From contig DVLN01000198.1 of the NCBI GenBank assembly GCA_018715465.1, positions 1 through 5,783 on the forward strand: a DNA stretch of 5,783 nt. Direction: 5' to 3'. This document shows, one piece after another, positions 1-5,783 of this stretch. Both the position numbers and the translations under genes were made by a program. The notes below the pieces were generated by a model. The model was not told the origin of the DNA and made no database searches. It saw only the letters and a list, made by a program, of their open reading frames with translations. Numbering within the stretch: the stretch's first letter is position 1; every line of letters begins with the position of its first letter. This DNA is from Candidatus Faecivivens stercorigallinarum (GTDB lineage: Bacteria > Bacillota > Clostridia > Oscillospirales > Ruminococcaceae).

Positions 1-1
1 T

Positions 2-31
2 GCATTGAGCGGACAAAAAGGAGCTGTATAA
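2..31 (+). CDS. Possible 3' end of an upstream gene (partial)
   Basis: Reading from base 2, the frame stays open to a TAA at 29-31 and would encode a tail ending in ALSGQKGAV. That TAA shares its last A with the ATG of the next gene (TAATG), an arrangement typical of translationally coupled genes. Another frame has a TGA at 6-8, so the upstream gene could end there instead. Only ten codons or fewer are visible, so neither the frame nor the product can be decided. DUF3006 genes often follow ComEC-like metallo-beta-lactamase hydrolases, but nothing here proves that neighbour. Confidence 0.25.
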   Translation, partial: ALSGQKGAV

Positions 32-198
32 TGGAACCTACATACTATACCGTGCAAAAACTGGACGGTGATTATGCAATTCTGATTAGCGACGGCGGAG
101 TGGAAAACCGTGTCGCACGCGCGCTCCTGCCGGAAGAAACCGACGAAGGCACCCGGCTGCTGTGCGAATTTTTCAGCTATTCCATTGTAAATTCATAA
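31..198 (+). CDS. Small DUF3006-like protein
   Basis: This is a 55-residue soluble protein with no signal peptide or membrane segment. The pattern resembles DUF3006 proteins: a short beta-strand start (YYTVQKLDGDYAILISD, residues 5-21), then a segment ending in LLPEETDEGTRL (residues 32-43) that matches the usual LP...EGD-type turn before the last strand. The expected fold is a small beta-barrel, and no biochemical function is known for the family. The start at 31 is supported by AAGGAG at 18-23 with 7 bases of spacing. The same frame stays open to the window edge, so the ribosome site decides the start. The stop is 18 bases before the amidohydrolase ATG, which suggests co-transcription. In other genomes such proteins are often linked to ComEC-like metallo-beta-lactamase genes. 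The family call is by pattern only and rests on a short sequence. Confidence 0.72.
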   Translation: MEPTYYTVQKLDGDYAILISDGGVENRVARALLPEETDEGTRLLCEFFSYSIVNS

Positions 199-216
199 TG
201 AAAGGATATCATCATA

Positions 217-1362
217 ATGGACAAAGTCATAAAAAATGGTTTGATTTTTGACGCAATTCATCAGCAACCCTATCAGGCTGATATCCTGATCCAGAACGGG
301 AAGATCGCCGCGATCGGTGAAAATCTGTCTTGCGATGGAGCAGCGGTTATCGACGCTCAGGGAAAACATGTCTACCCCGGTTTTGTCGATGCACATTCCC
401 ATCTCGGCATGCAGGGCAGCGGCATCGGCTTTGAAGGCAATGACTGCAACGAAATGACCGATATCCTGACTCCCCAGCTCCGCGCAATTGACGGCTTCTA
501 TCCGATGGACCCTGCACTGCATGAAGCTGCTGCTGCCGGCGTCACAACTGTCTGCACCGGCCCTGGTTCTGCCAACGTTGTCGGCGGTACCTTTATGGCA
601 GTCAAAACAGTCGGCAAACGGGTGGACAAAATGGTCATCAACGACCGTGTCGCGATGAAGTGCGCATTTGGTGAAAACCCCAAGAGATGCTACAAAGACG
701 TCAACAACTTCTCCCGTATGGCAACCGCTTCCAAACTGCGGGAACTGATCCTAAAAACACTGGAATATGACCACAAATTGCAGGCTGCTGGAGACGATGA
801 ATCTAAAAAGCCGAAATTTGACTTCAAACTGGAAGCAATGCTGCCGGTTATCCACCGGGAGATCCCGCTCAAAGCACACGCACATCGCGCCGACGATATC
901 TTCACCGCTATCCGCATTGCCAAAGAGTTCAACCTCCGTCTGACGCTGGAACATGTCACAGAAGGTCATCTGATTGTCGATGAACTGATGGAAGAGAATC
1001 TGCCGATGGCTGTCGGTCCTTCCCTCACCCACGCTACCAAATTTGAGCTGCGCAACAAAACCTTCGCCACCCCCGGCATTCTGGCCAAGGCTGGCGGCCA
1101 GGTCTCGATCATCACCGACGCACCTGTCATTCCCCAGCAGTATCTGCCGCTGTGTGCTGAACTTGCGATCAAGTCGGGTATGGATGAATTCGCCGCATTG
1201 CAAGCCATCACGATCAATCCTGCCAAACATATTGGCATTGCAGATCGGGTGGGCAGTATCGAAGTCGGCAAAGATGCGGACCTGGTGGTCATGCCGGGCA
1301 GCTGCTTTGACATTGCAGTTGCACCTGATGTTGTGCTGATCAACGGCGAAGAGGTAGAATAA
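217..1362 (+). CDS. Metal-dependent amidohydrolase, imidazolonepropionase-like (COG1228-type)
   Basis: This is a 381-residue cytoplasmic enzyme of the amidohydrolase superfamily, expected to hydrolyse a C-N bond in an unknown substrate. Residues 1-55 and roughly 350-381 form the small beta-sandwich (GLIFD, ADILIQNGKIAAIG; C-terminal GSIEVGKDADLVV). The TIM barrel begins with the metal motif VDAHSHLGM (H60, H62). Further candidate ligands are H221 and H223 in KAHAHRADD, H246 in LEHVTEGH and D301 in IITDAP. The segment AMKCAFGENPKR (residues 146-157) is typical of this subgroup. The metal-bridging residue (K148, E153 or neither) cannot be assigned by eye. The length is normal and no key residue appears lost. 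The start is preceded by AAAGGA at 201-206. It probably shares an operon with the DUF3006-like gene 18 bases upstream, and a likely terminator follows the stop. It is not a confident HutI, because no histidine-degradation genes are nearby. Deacetylase or dipeptidase-like roles remain possible. Confidence 0.88.
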   Translation: MDKVIKNGLIFDAIHQQPYQADILIQNGKIAAIGENLSCDGAAVIDAQGKHVYPGFVDAHSHLGMQGSGIGFEGNDCNEMTDILTPQLRAIDGFYPMDPALHEAAAAGVTTVCTGPGSANVVGGTFMAVKTVGKRVDKMVINDRVAMKCAFGENPKRCYKDVNNFSRMATASKLRELILKTLEYDHKLQAAGDDESKKPKFDFKLEAMLPVIHREIPLKAHAHRADDIFTAIRIAKEFNLRLTLEHVTEGHLIVDELMEENLPMAVGPSLTHATKFELRNKTFATPGILAKAGGQVSIITDAPVIPQQYLPLCAELAIKSGMDEFAALQAITINPAKHIGIADRVGSIEVGKDADLVVMPGSCFDIAVAPDVVLINGEEVE

Positions 1363-1372
1363 CCGGTACGAT

Positions 1373-1445
1373 GGCGTATAAACGCCTGCGATACTGTTTT
1401 GTTCGACGGGCAGGCGCTGAATGGATAAAGTGCCTGGCCCGTTTT
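1373..1445 (+). promoter_or_regulatory. Possible attenuator: mutually exclusive hairpins before the arabinofuranosidase gene
   Basis: Four segments can pair in competing ways. GGCGT (1373-1377) pairs with ACGCC (1382-1386) around an ATAA loop. CGCCTGC (1383-1389) pairs perfectly with GCAGGCG (1410-1416). The latter lies in the rising arm of the terminator, which otherwise pairs with 1430-1440. This 1:2, 2:3, 3:4 arrangement is what transcription attenuators look like. The pairings are seen directly; any regulatory role is inference, and no ligand or protein-binding element is recognised. Confidence 0.3.
1408..1445 (+). terminator. Probable intrinsic terminator after the amidohydrolase gene
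   Basis: GGGCAGGCGC at 1408-1417 pairs with GTGCCTGGCCC at 1430-1440. The stem has ten pairs with one bulged G (1436), one G-U pair and a 12-base loop. It is followed by G and then TTTT at 1442-1445. The stem is GC-rich and begins 45 bases after the amidohydrolase stop. The T-run is short and broken by CCCC, so termination may be incomplete and allow readthrough into the arabinofuranosidase gene. Confidence 0.6.
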
Positions 1446-1472
1446 CCCCTGCAAATCAAAACTGAAAACTAA

Positions 1473-1481
1473 GAAAGAAGG
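1473..1481 (+). promoter_or_regulatory. Ribosome binding site that fixes the arabinofuranosidase start
   Basis: GAAAGAAGG ends 7 bases before the ATG at 1489, which is ideal spacing. An in-frame TTG at 1483 would sit only one base from this site and would add two residues (MH). The ATG at 1489 is therefore the better start. Confidence 0.75.
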
Positions 1482-1488
1482 TTTGCAC

Positions 1489-2985
1489 ATGCAAGCAACG
1501 CTCCACCTGTATCGGGAAAATGTCATTTCTGAGATCGACAAGAGAATTTATGGTTCTTTTATTGAACACCTCGGACGCGCTGTCTACGGCGGCATCTATG
1601 AGCCTGAGCATCCGACCGCAGATGACGAAGGCTTCCGCGAAGACGTCCTCAAACTGATTAAGGAATTGGATGTGCCGATCGTCCGCTATCCCGGCGGCAA
1701 CTTTGTATCCGGCTACAACTGGGAAGATGGCACCGGTCCGAAGGAAAAACGGCCCCGTAAACTGGAACTTGCCTGGAAAACCATTGAAACCAATCAGGTC
1801 GGCATCGACGAATTCCAGAGCTGGGCAAAAAAGGCCAATACCGACATCATGATGGCAGTCAACCTCGGTACCCGCGGCCCGGACGAGGCCCGCAACCTGC
1901 TGGAATACTGCAACTTCCCCGGCGGCACCTATTATGCCGACATGCGCCGCAAAAATGGATTTGAAGAACCCTTCAACATCAAAACCTGGTGTCTTGGCAA
2001 TGAGATGGACGGCCCCTGGCAGATCTGCGCAAAAACCGCTCAGGAATATGGCCGCATCGCCTGCGAGACCGGCAAACTGATGAAAACCATTGACCCTGAA
2101 ATTGAACTGGTCGCCTGTGGCAGCTCCAGCCTGACCATTCCGACTTTCGGCGAATGGGAACGGGTCGTACTGGAAAACTGCTATGACTATGTCGACTACA
2201 TCTCACTGCACAGCTACTACAACAACACCGCTGACGATACCAGCGAATTCCTTGCGGGAAGCCTTGACTTTGATACCTTCATCAAGTCGGTTGCCGCGAT
2301 CGCTGACAGCGTAAAGGCGAAAAAACATTCCAACAAAACCATCAACCTCTCGGTCGATGAATGGAACGTCTGGTACCATTCCAACGACGCCGATGCTGCC
2401 CTCGAACCCTGGCAGATCGCGCCCCCTCAGCTGGAAGATATCTACAATTTCCAGGATGCACTGCTGGTTGGCTGCCTGCTGATGACCCTGCTCCGCAACG
2501 CTGACCGTGTCAAGATGGCGTGTATCGCCCAGCTGGTCAATGTCATCGCCCCGATCATGACGGAAAACGGCGGCGCTGCCTGGGCACAGACCATCTTCTA
2601 TCCCTATCTGCATGCCAGCCGCTATGGCCGCGGCCTCTCGCTCGAAGTTAAGACCAGCTGCGACTGCTATACCAGTACTTCCGGCCGTTCGGTTCCCTGT
2701 CTTGAAACAGCAGCCGTCTGGAACGAGGAATCAAAAGAACTGACCATCTTCGCAGTCAACAAGTGCGATCAGCCGATGCAGCTGACCACCTCTCTGAACG
2801 GGTTTGGTTCTCTCTCTGTCATTGAACATCTGACAATGGCAGGCTATGACCTGAAGGCGGAAAATAATGCTGAACATCCCAATAATGTTGTACCCCATTC
2901 CGACGGCAAGACAACTGTTGATGGAAATGAAGCAGTTTCCGAACTCGCTCCTTATTCCTGGAACGTTATCCGGCTCAAAGGCTAA
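1489..2985 (+). CDS. abfA: Alpha-L-arabinofuranosidase, glycoside hydrolase family 51
   Basis: This 498-residue enzyme is expected to release terminal alpha-L-arabinofuranosyl groups from arabinan, arabinoxylan or arabino-oligosaccharides (EC 3.2.1.55). The family is a retaining clan-A hydrolase with a TIM barrel and a C-terminal beta-sandwich. Family hallmarks are visible: IYGSFIEHLGRAVYGGIYEP near the N-terminus, RYPGGNFVSGYNWEDG, the acid/base E172 in WCLGNEMDGPWQ, and the nucleophile E291 in SVDEWNVWY. The beta-sandwich runs from about residue 380 to the end (AAVWNEESKELTIFAVNK). The length matches the family, and both catalytic glutamates are present. There is no signal peptide, so it should act in the cytoplasm on imported short oligosaccharides. 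No sugar transporter or arabinose catabolic gene is visible in the window. Expression may depend on readthrough of, or a promoter near, the structured gap 1363-1488. The stop codon lies inside a palindromic repeat cluster. Family assignment is very secure; the exact substrate is inferred. Confidence 0.96.
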   Translation: MQATLHLYRENVISEIDKRIYGSFIEHLGRAVYGGIYEPEHPTADDEGFREDVLKLIKELDVPIVRYPGGNFVSGYNWEDGTGPKEKRPRKLELAWKTIETNQVGIDEFQSWAKKANTDIMMAVNLGTRGPDEARNLLEYCNFPGGTYYADMRRKNGFEEPFNIKTWCLGNEMDGPWQICAKTAQEYGRIACETGKLMKTIDPEIELVACGSSSLTIPTFGEWERVVLENCYDYVDYISLHSYYNNTADDTSEFLAGSLDFDTFIKSVAAIADSVKAKKHSNKTINLSVDEWNVWYHSNDADAALEPWQIAPPQLEDIYNFQDALLVGCLLMTLLRNADRVKMACIAQLVNVIAPIMTENGGAAWAQTIFYPYLHASRYGRGLSLEVKTSCDCYTSTSGRSVPCLETAAVWNEESKELTIFAVNKCDQPMQLTTSLNGFGSLSVIEHLTMAGYDLKAENNAEHPNNVVPHSDGKTTVDGNEAVSELAPYSWNVIRLKG

Positions 2986-3024
2986 GAATTATCCAGCTAA
3001 GAATTAGCCGGATAATTCTTAGCC
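2966..3024 (+). repeat. Cluster of overlapping inverted and direct repeats at the abfA stop codon
   Basis: GGCTAAGAATTATCC (2980-2994) is the exact reverse complement of GGATAATTCTTAGCC (3010-3024), giving a 15-bp stem with a 15-base loop. The loop holds a direct copy of GCTAAGAATTA (2981-2991 and 2996-3006, period 15) and can itself fold as GCTAA/TTAGC (2996-3000 with 3004-3008). TTATCCGGCT (2966-2975) is the exact reverse complement of AGCCGGATAA (3006-3015), giving a competing 10-bp stem. The coding frame stops within the repeat. There is no T-run after it, so it is not a standard intrinsic terminator, though it could stabilise the mRNA 3' end. Confidence 0.85.
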
Positions 3025-3076
3025 CACTAATCCCCCGCCGGAGCCAACCAGCCACCGATGAAAGGAACGGATATCC

Positions 3077-4021
3077 ATGAATGCAAATCACCGTAAAATC
3101 GTTATCGTCGGAGGCGGTATCTTGCTGGCAGTCAGCGTAACACTCAATCTGATGATGCTTGGACAGCTCGGCGAACTGAGAAGCCGGGTGCTCAATCTGG
3201 GCAATGCCGCAAACCAGCTGGATGCTTCGTTCAAGCAGCTGGACCAGCAGATCGACTCCCTCTCCCAGCAGCTTTCGGAAAGCAGCAGTCTGCTTGCCCA
3301 ATCGCGGGTAGATGTCCAGCTGGAAGGAACCAGTCAGCTGGTCGTATCGGTTTCAGTCAGTCCGCGGGAACTGCGCCCAGGGGACGTGGTAACAGTTTCG
3401 GTGCTCGACACTTCAATGGAAGCAACTGAAGAGGACGGCAGTTTTACTGCGAGGCTGCATCTGCCAGTCTTTGCAGGAGACATTACACCGGTCGTTACAA
3501 TCGAAAGCGCTGACGGCACCAGACGAATGGAGACGCTGGCCAGCTTTTCTACTGCCGGATATTTTCAGCTGTATTATTCTTTTGATTTTACCACCAACAG
3601 CGACGGAACCAGTGCAAATGTTGGATTGCTCCCCGCTGGAGACTGTGTGCTGACGCTCCCGGATGATCTGGAGCATGTCTGGCTCAACATCAGCAGCCAG
3701 AGCAGCTCCCAGCTGATCGAAATGACGCTCGACGGCAAACGGATCCCAGATGCTTCCGGGCTGCCGGGATCTTCACCAGAACCAGACCTTACCACCAGCA
3801 GCGGCTCTGCGGGAGGGCTGTATTACATCTATTATACAGCCAAATTACCGGCAATCGACGATGAACAAAGTTATGATCTGTCGGCTGAGATCGAGACGAC
3901 AAGCGGTCTTGCCTACCAGCTGGATATCGGTGAATTGGATGCTTCTATCGCAAACGGCAACTCCAGCTATGGAGGCGGCGGCAATCTCAGTCCGCTGATG
4001 ACTGACGAGCAGCCGTCCTGA
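3077..4021 (+). CDS. Hypothetical single-pass membrane protein with coiled coil and beta-rich outer region
   Basis: I do not recognise a family for this 314-residue protein. A short basic start (NHRK) is followed by a hydrophobic segment at about residues 8-28, which should anchor it in the membrane with the rest outside. Residues about 30-76 are rich in L, Q and S in a heptad-like pattern (QLDASFKQLDQQIDSLSQQL), which suggests a coiled coil that could drive oligomerisation. Residues about 78-160 look like an Ig-like beta domain (QLVVSVSVSPRELRPGDVVTV). Two tyrosine-rich stretches, YFQLYYSFDF (162-171) and LYYIYYTA (248-255), start later strands. They are separated by a proline/serine/glycine linker at about 226-247. 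The tail contains YGGGGN (298-303). There are no cysteine pairs, LPXTG anchor or enzyme motif. The start has AAAGGA at 3061-3066, 10 bases away. It is the last + strand gene before the convergent terminator. A cell-envelope structural or adaptor role is plausible but unproven. Confidence 0.82.
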   Translation: MNANHRKIVIVGGGILLAVSVTLNLMMLGQLGELRSRVLNLGNAANQLDASFKQLDQQIDSLSQQLSESSSLLAQSRVDVQLEGTSQLVVSVSVSPRELRPGDVVTVSVLDTSMEATEEDGSFTARLHLPVFAGDITPVVTIESADGTRRMETLASFSTAGYFQLYYSFDFTTNSDGTSANVGLLPAGDCVLTLPDDLEHVWLNISSQSSSQLIEMTLDGKRIPDASGLPGSSPEPDLTTSSGSAGGLYYIYYTAKLPAIDDEQSYDLSAEIETTSGLAYQLDIGELDASIANGNSSYGGGGNLSPLMTDEQPS

Positions 4022-4043
4022 TCGGTACTACGCTTTTTATCCT

Positions 4044-4087
4044 CTGTCTGTTCTCTTGCTGTTTTCCCACAGTAAGAGAACAGATAG
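4044..4087 (+). repeat. Long near-perfect hairpin downstream of the membrane protein gene
   Basis: Bases 4044-4062 pair with 4069-4087 as 19 consecutive pairs around a six-base loop (TTTCCC). As + strand RNA, two of these are G-U pairs (4046-4085 and 4058-4073). The core is CTGTTCTCTT with AAGAGAACAG. No T-run follows on either strand, so it is not a classic terminator. It sits 22 bases after the stop codon and just before a strong terminator, so an mRNA 3'-end stabilising or processing role is possible. Confidence 0.7.
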
Positions 4088-4106
4088 GACTCGTATTTAT
4101 GCAAAG

Positions 4107-4151
4107 AAAAACCGCGCATCTTTCGGATAATCCGATAGATGCGCGGTTTTT
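4107..4151. terminator. Bidirectional intrinsic terminator between convergent genes
   Basis: AAAAACCGCGCATCT (4107-4121) pairs with AGATGCGCGGTTTTT (4137-4151). After one T-T mismatch, TCGGA (4123-4127) pairs with TCCGA (4131-4135) around a TAA loop. The five A's and five T's flanking the GC-rich stem provide a U-tract on both strands. It serves the + strand membrane protein gene and malQ, which ends 16 bases away on the - strand. Confidence 0.93.
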
Positions 4152-4167
4152 AATCATCTTATATCAA

Positions 4168-5682
4168 TTAAATTGAACTGCGATAGAAGGTACGGTTCAG
4201 TTCCTTTATCCATTTCGCGTCCATCTGGTTAAGCGACTCCTTGGTAATTCGGAAAGCCCAGTTTCCTTCGGGTACGCCCGGCTGATTCATCTTGCAGTCT
4301 CCGCCGAAACCACACAGGTCTTGAATCGGAACGACCGACAGCATCGCTGGGCTCGCCCATAAGGTCCGAATCATTGCACGGACTGCCGGCGCTTTATACC
4401 CGCCTTCGTTCCAGTTATCCCCATCAAAACCACAGTAGCGCATCGCACGCTCACGAATTTCAGGAGAAACACTGTACAGCCAGCCAAACGCCGTATCGTT
4501 ATCATGAGTGCCGGTGTAGGCAATCGCATTACGGGGGATGTTGTGGGGCAGATGCAGATTATCGTAATTGTCCAGAAAAGCGAACTGCATAACCCGCATT
4601 CCCGGCAGCCCGGTATCTGCAATCAGCTGGATAACACCTTCGTCAATCTGTCCGAGGTCTTCAGCAATGATCGGCGCGTTATTGCCAAAGATCGTTTTGA
4701 CCTGATTGAAGAAGTCCATACCGGCCCCTTTGACCCACTTTCCATCCCGCGCGGTCTTCGCATCACCGGGAATCGACCAGTAAGAAGAAAACGCACGGAA
4801 GTGATCAATCCGCACCATATCATAACATTGCAGCGAAAATCCCAGCCGTTTCATCCACCAGCTGTAGTCATGCGCTTTCAGATAGTCCCAGTCATAGATC
4901 GGCTGACCCCAGAACTGACCATCCTTTGCAAAATAGTCGGGCGGACAGCCAGAAACCTGTTTTGCTTTACCGGCGAGGTCCAGCTGGAACATCTCACGGT
5001 TACCCCATACATCGGCGCTGTCCTGCGAAACATAAAAAGGCATGTCGCCAATAATCTTGATACCCAGAGCGTTGATCTCCTTTTTGACCGCCTTCCACTG
5101 GGTATAAAACTCGTACTGAACAAACTCCTGATACAAAATCTCATCAGCATACTGTCCCCGCGCCCGCTCAACAGCATCCGGGCGGTGCATCTTCAGTCCC
5201 TGATCCTCCCAGTCGGGCCACCACTTCTGGGCTTCGCGTTCACGTAGGACAACATATAAAGCATAGTCGGGCAGCCAGTCGGCGTTTTCTGCGACAAATG
5301 CACGGATCTTCTCTTTCAGGACGCTGTCGATTCGGCTATATGCCTTGCGCAGTACGCCATCCCGCGTCTTTTTCAGCCATTTATAATCAACCGCATAGGG
5401 TTTCGGGTATTTATTGGCCTCCAGCTCTTCACGGGTCAGCAAACCATCTTTATGCAGTGTCGGCAGGTCAATAAACAGCGGGTTGCCGGCAAACGCCGAC
5501 AGGCTGGCATACGGGGAATTATACTGATCAATTGTCAGAAATGGCAGCGTCTGCCAGTAAGAAAAGCCGCAGTCATGCAGCAGCCGGGCAAACTCCACCG
5601 CTTCTTTACCGAATGAACCGATCCCGTATTCACCGGGCAGAGAAGAAATATGCAGCAAAACGCCGCTGGAACGATTGATCAT
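4168..5682 (-). CDS. malQ: 4-alpha-glucanotransferase (amylomaltase), glycoside hydrolase family 77
   Basis: This 504-residue cytoplasmic enzyme transfers 4-alpha-glucan segments between maltodextrins, releasing glucose and building longer chains (EC 2.4.1.25). It is expected to support use of starch breakdown products or glycogen. GH77 hallmarks are visible: SGVLLHISSLPGEYGIGSFG at residues 6-25, WQTLPF, NSPYASLSAFAGNPLFIDL, and GDMPFYVSQDSADVWGN. The catalytic set is complete: nucleophile D293 in VRIDHFRAF, acid/base E341 in IIAEDLGQ and transition-state D394 in GTHDNDTAFGW. The length of about 500 residues is that of the compact bacterial type, without the N-terminal extension of the Escherichia coli form. 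There is no signal peptide. The ATG at 5682 is preceded on the - strand by AAAGGA (5692-5697) with 9 bases of spacing. The gene converges with the + strand genes and shares a bidirectional terminator with them. It appears monocistronic at its 3' end; its upstream neighbour is outside the window. Confidence 0.97.
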   Translation of the reverse strand: MINRSSGVLLHISSLPGEYGIGSFGKEAVEFARLLHDCGFSYWQTLPFLTIDQYNSPYASLSAFAGNPLFIDLPTLHKDGLLTREELEANKYPKPYAVDYKWLKKTRDGVLRKAYSRIDSVLKEKIRAFVAENADWLPDYALYVVLREREAQKWWPDWEDQGLKMHRPDAVERARGQYADEILYQEFVQYEFYTQWKAVKKEINALGIKIIGDMPFYVSQDSADVWGNREMFQLDLAGKAKQVSGCPPDYFAKDGQFWGQPIYDWDYLKAHDYSWWMKRLGFSLQCYDMVRIDHFRAFSSYWSIPGDAKTARDGKWVKGAGMDFFNQVKTIFGNNAPIIAEDLGQIDEGVIQLIADTGLPGMRVMQFAFLDNYDNLHLPHNIPRNAIAYTGTHDNDTAFGWLYSVSPEIRERAMRYCGFDGDNWNEGGYKAPAVRAMIRTLWASPAMLSVVPIQDLCGFGGDCKMNQPGVPEGNWAFRITKESLNQMDAKWIKELNRTFYRSSI

Positions 5683-5776
5683 AGGAATTCATCCTTTCCG
5701 AAAAATAAATTAGTCTGGTACAAAGTATGTTCTTTATTTGGCAAAATAAATAAATAAGACAGACTTGACTTTTATT

Positions 5777-5782
5777 ATTATA
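5777..5782 (-). promoter_or_regulatory. Possible -10 box of the malQ promoter
   Basis: On the - strand, bases 5782 to 5777 read TATAAT, a perfect sigma-A -10 hexamer, about 95 bases before the malQ ATG. The matching -35 would lie beyond the window edge and cannot be checked. The leader between is very AT-rich, so chance TATAAT matches are not rare. On the opposite strand TTGACT at 5765-5770 could be a -35 box for a divergent gene to the right, also cut off by the edge. Confidence 0.3.
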
Positions 5783-5783
5783 G

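Noticed and set aside
1399..1429. Possible sigma-A promoter for abfA: TTGTTC (1399-1404) with GATAAA (1424-1429)
   Set aside because: The spacing is about 19 bases, both boxes are imperfect, and the -10 lies within the loop of the probable terminator. The match is too weak to annotate.
751..1541. Long - strand open frames opposite the amidohydrolase gene (159 and 191 codons)
   Set aside because: They are antisense to conserved amidohydrolase motifs, show low-complexity composition, and one runs across the terminator and into abfA. They are shadows of the real genes.
2203..2613. A 136-codon - strand open frame opposite abfA
   Set aside because: It lies antisense to the GH51 catalytic nucleophile region and shows no family pattern or ribosome site.
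4034..4038. TTTTT run shortly after the membrane protein stop codon
   Set aside because: No stable GC-rich hairpin immediately precedes it; only a four-base GACG/CGTC pairing is found farther upstream, so it is not a terminator by itself.
4504..5247. A 247-codon open frame on the + strand inside malQ
   Set aside because: It lies entirely antisense to GH77 catalytic motifs, has no recognisable domain and no convincing ribosome site. It is explained by codon bias of malQ.
5712..5765. AGTCTG (5712-5717) and CAGACT (5760-5765) as a possible operator in the malQ leader
   Set aside because: Only six bases match with 42 bases between them in an AT-rich region, which is easily expected by chance. 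No catabolite-response element consensus is seen.

Overview
The window reads as chromosomal DNA from a fermentative Gram-positive anaerobe, most likely a gut Clostridia (Oscillospirales-type) bacterium. This rests on the purine-rich AAAGGA-type ribosome binding sites before nearly every gene, a roughly balanced base composition, the pairing of a small DUF3006-like protein with an amidohydrolase, and cytoplasmic glycoside-processing enzymes without signal peptides. The taxonomic call is an inference.

Layout, left to right. Bases 1-30 may hold the last codons of an upstream gene whose TAA overlaps the next ATG. A 55-residue DUF3006-like protein (31-198, +) is followed after 18 bases by a 381-residue metal-dependent amidohydrolase of the imidazolonepropionase-like group (217-1362, +). 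The 126-base gap that follows holds a probable intrinsic terminator, and its rising arm can also pair with an upstream segment, an arrangement that resembles an attenuator. Next is a GH51 alpha-L-arabinofuranosidase (1489-2985, +) with both catalytic glutamates present. Its stop codon lies inside a dense cluster of overlapping inverted and direct repeats (2966-3024). A single-pass membrane protein of unrecognised family (3077-4021, +) has an N-terminal anchor, a coiled coil and a beta-rich outer part.

The + strand genes converge on malQ (4168-5682, -), a GH77 4-alpha-glucanotransferase with an intact catalytic triad. Between the converging genes are a long hairpin (4044-4087) and a textbook bidirectional terminator (4107-4151). 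The right edge is an AT-rich leader for malQ with a possible -10 box at the very end.

Functionally, arabinofuranosidase (release of L-arabinose from imported arabino-oligosaccharides) and MalQ (rearrangement of maltodextrins or glycogen-derived glucans) fit a plant-polysaccharide and glucan-using cell. They sit on opposite strands and need not be co-regulated. The DUF3006/amidohydrolase pair has no clear metabolic link to the sugar genes. I see no CRISPR array, tRNA, rRNA, transposase, phage gene or toxin-antitoxin pair, and no convincing exotic system. The most interesting unexplained items are the two structured intergenic regions and the orphan membrane protein.
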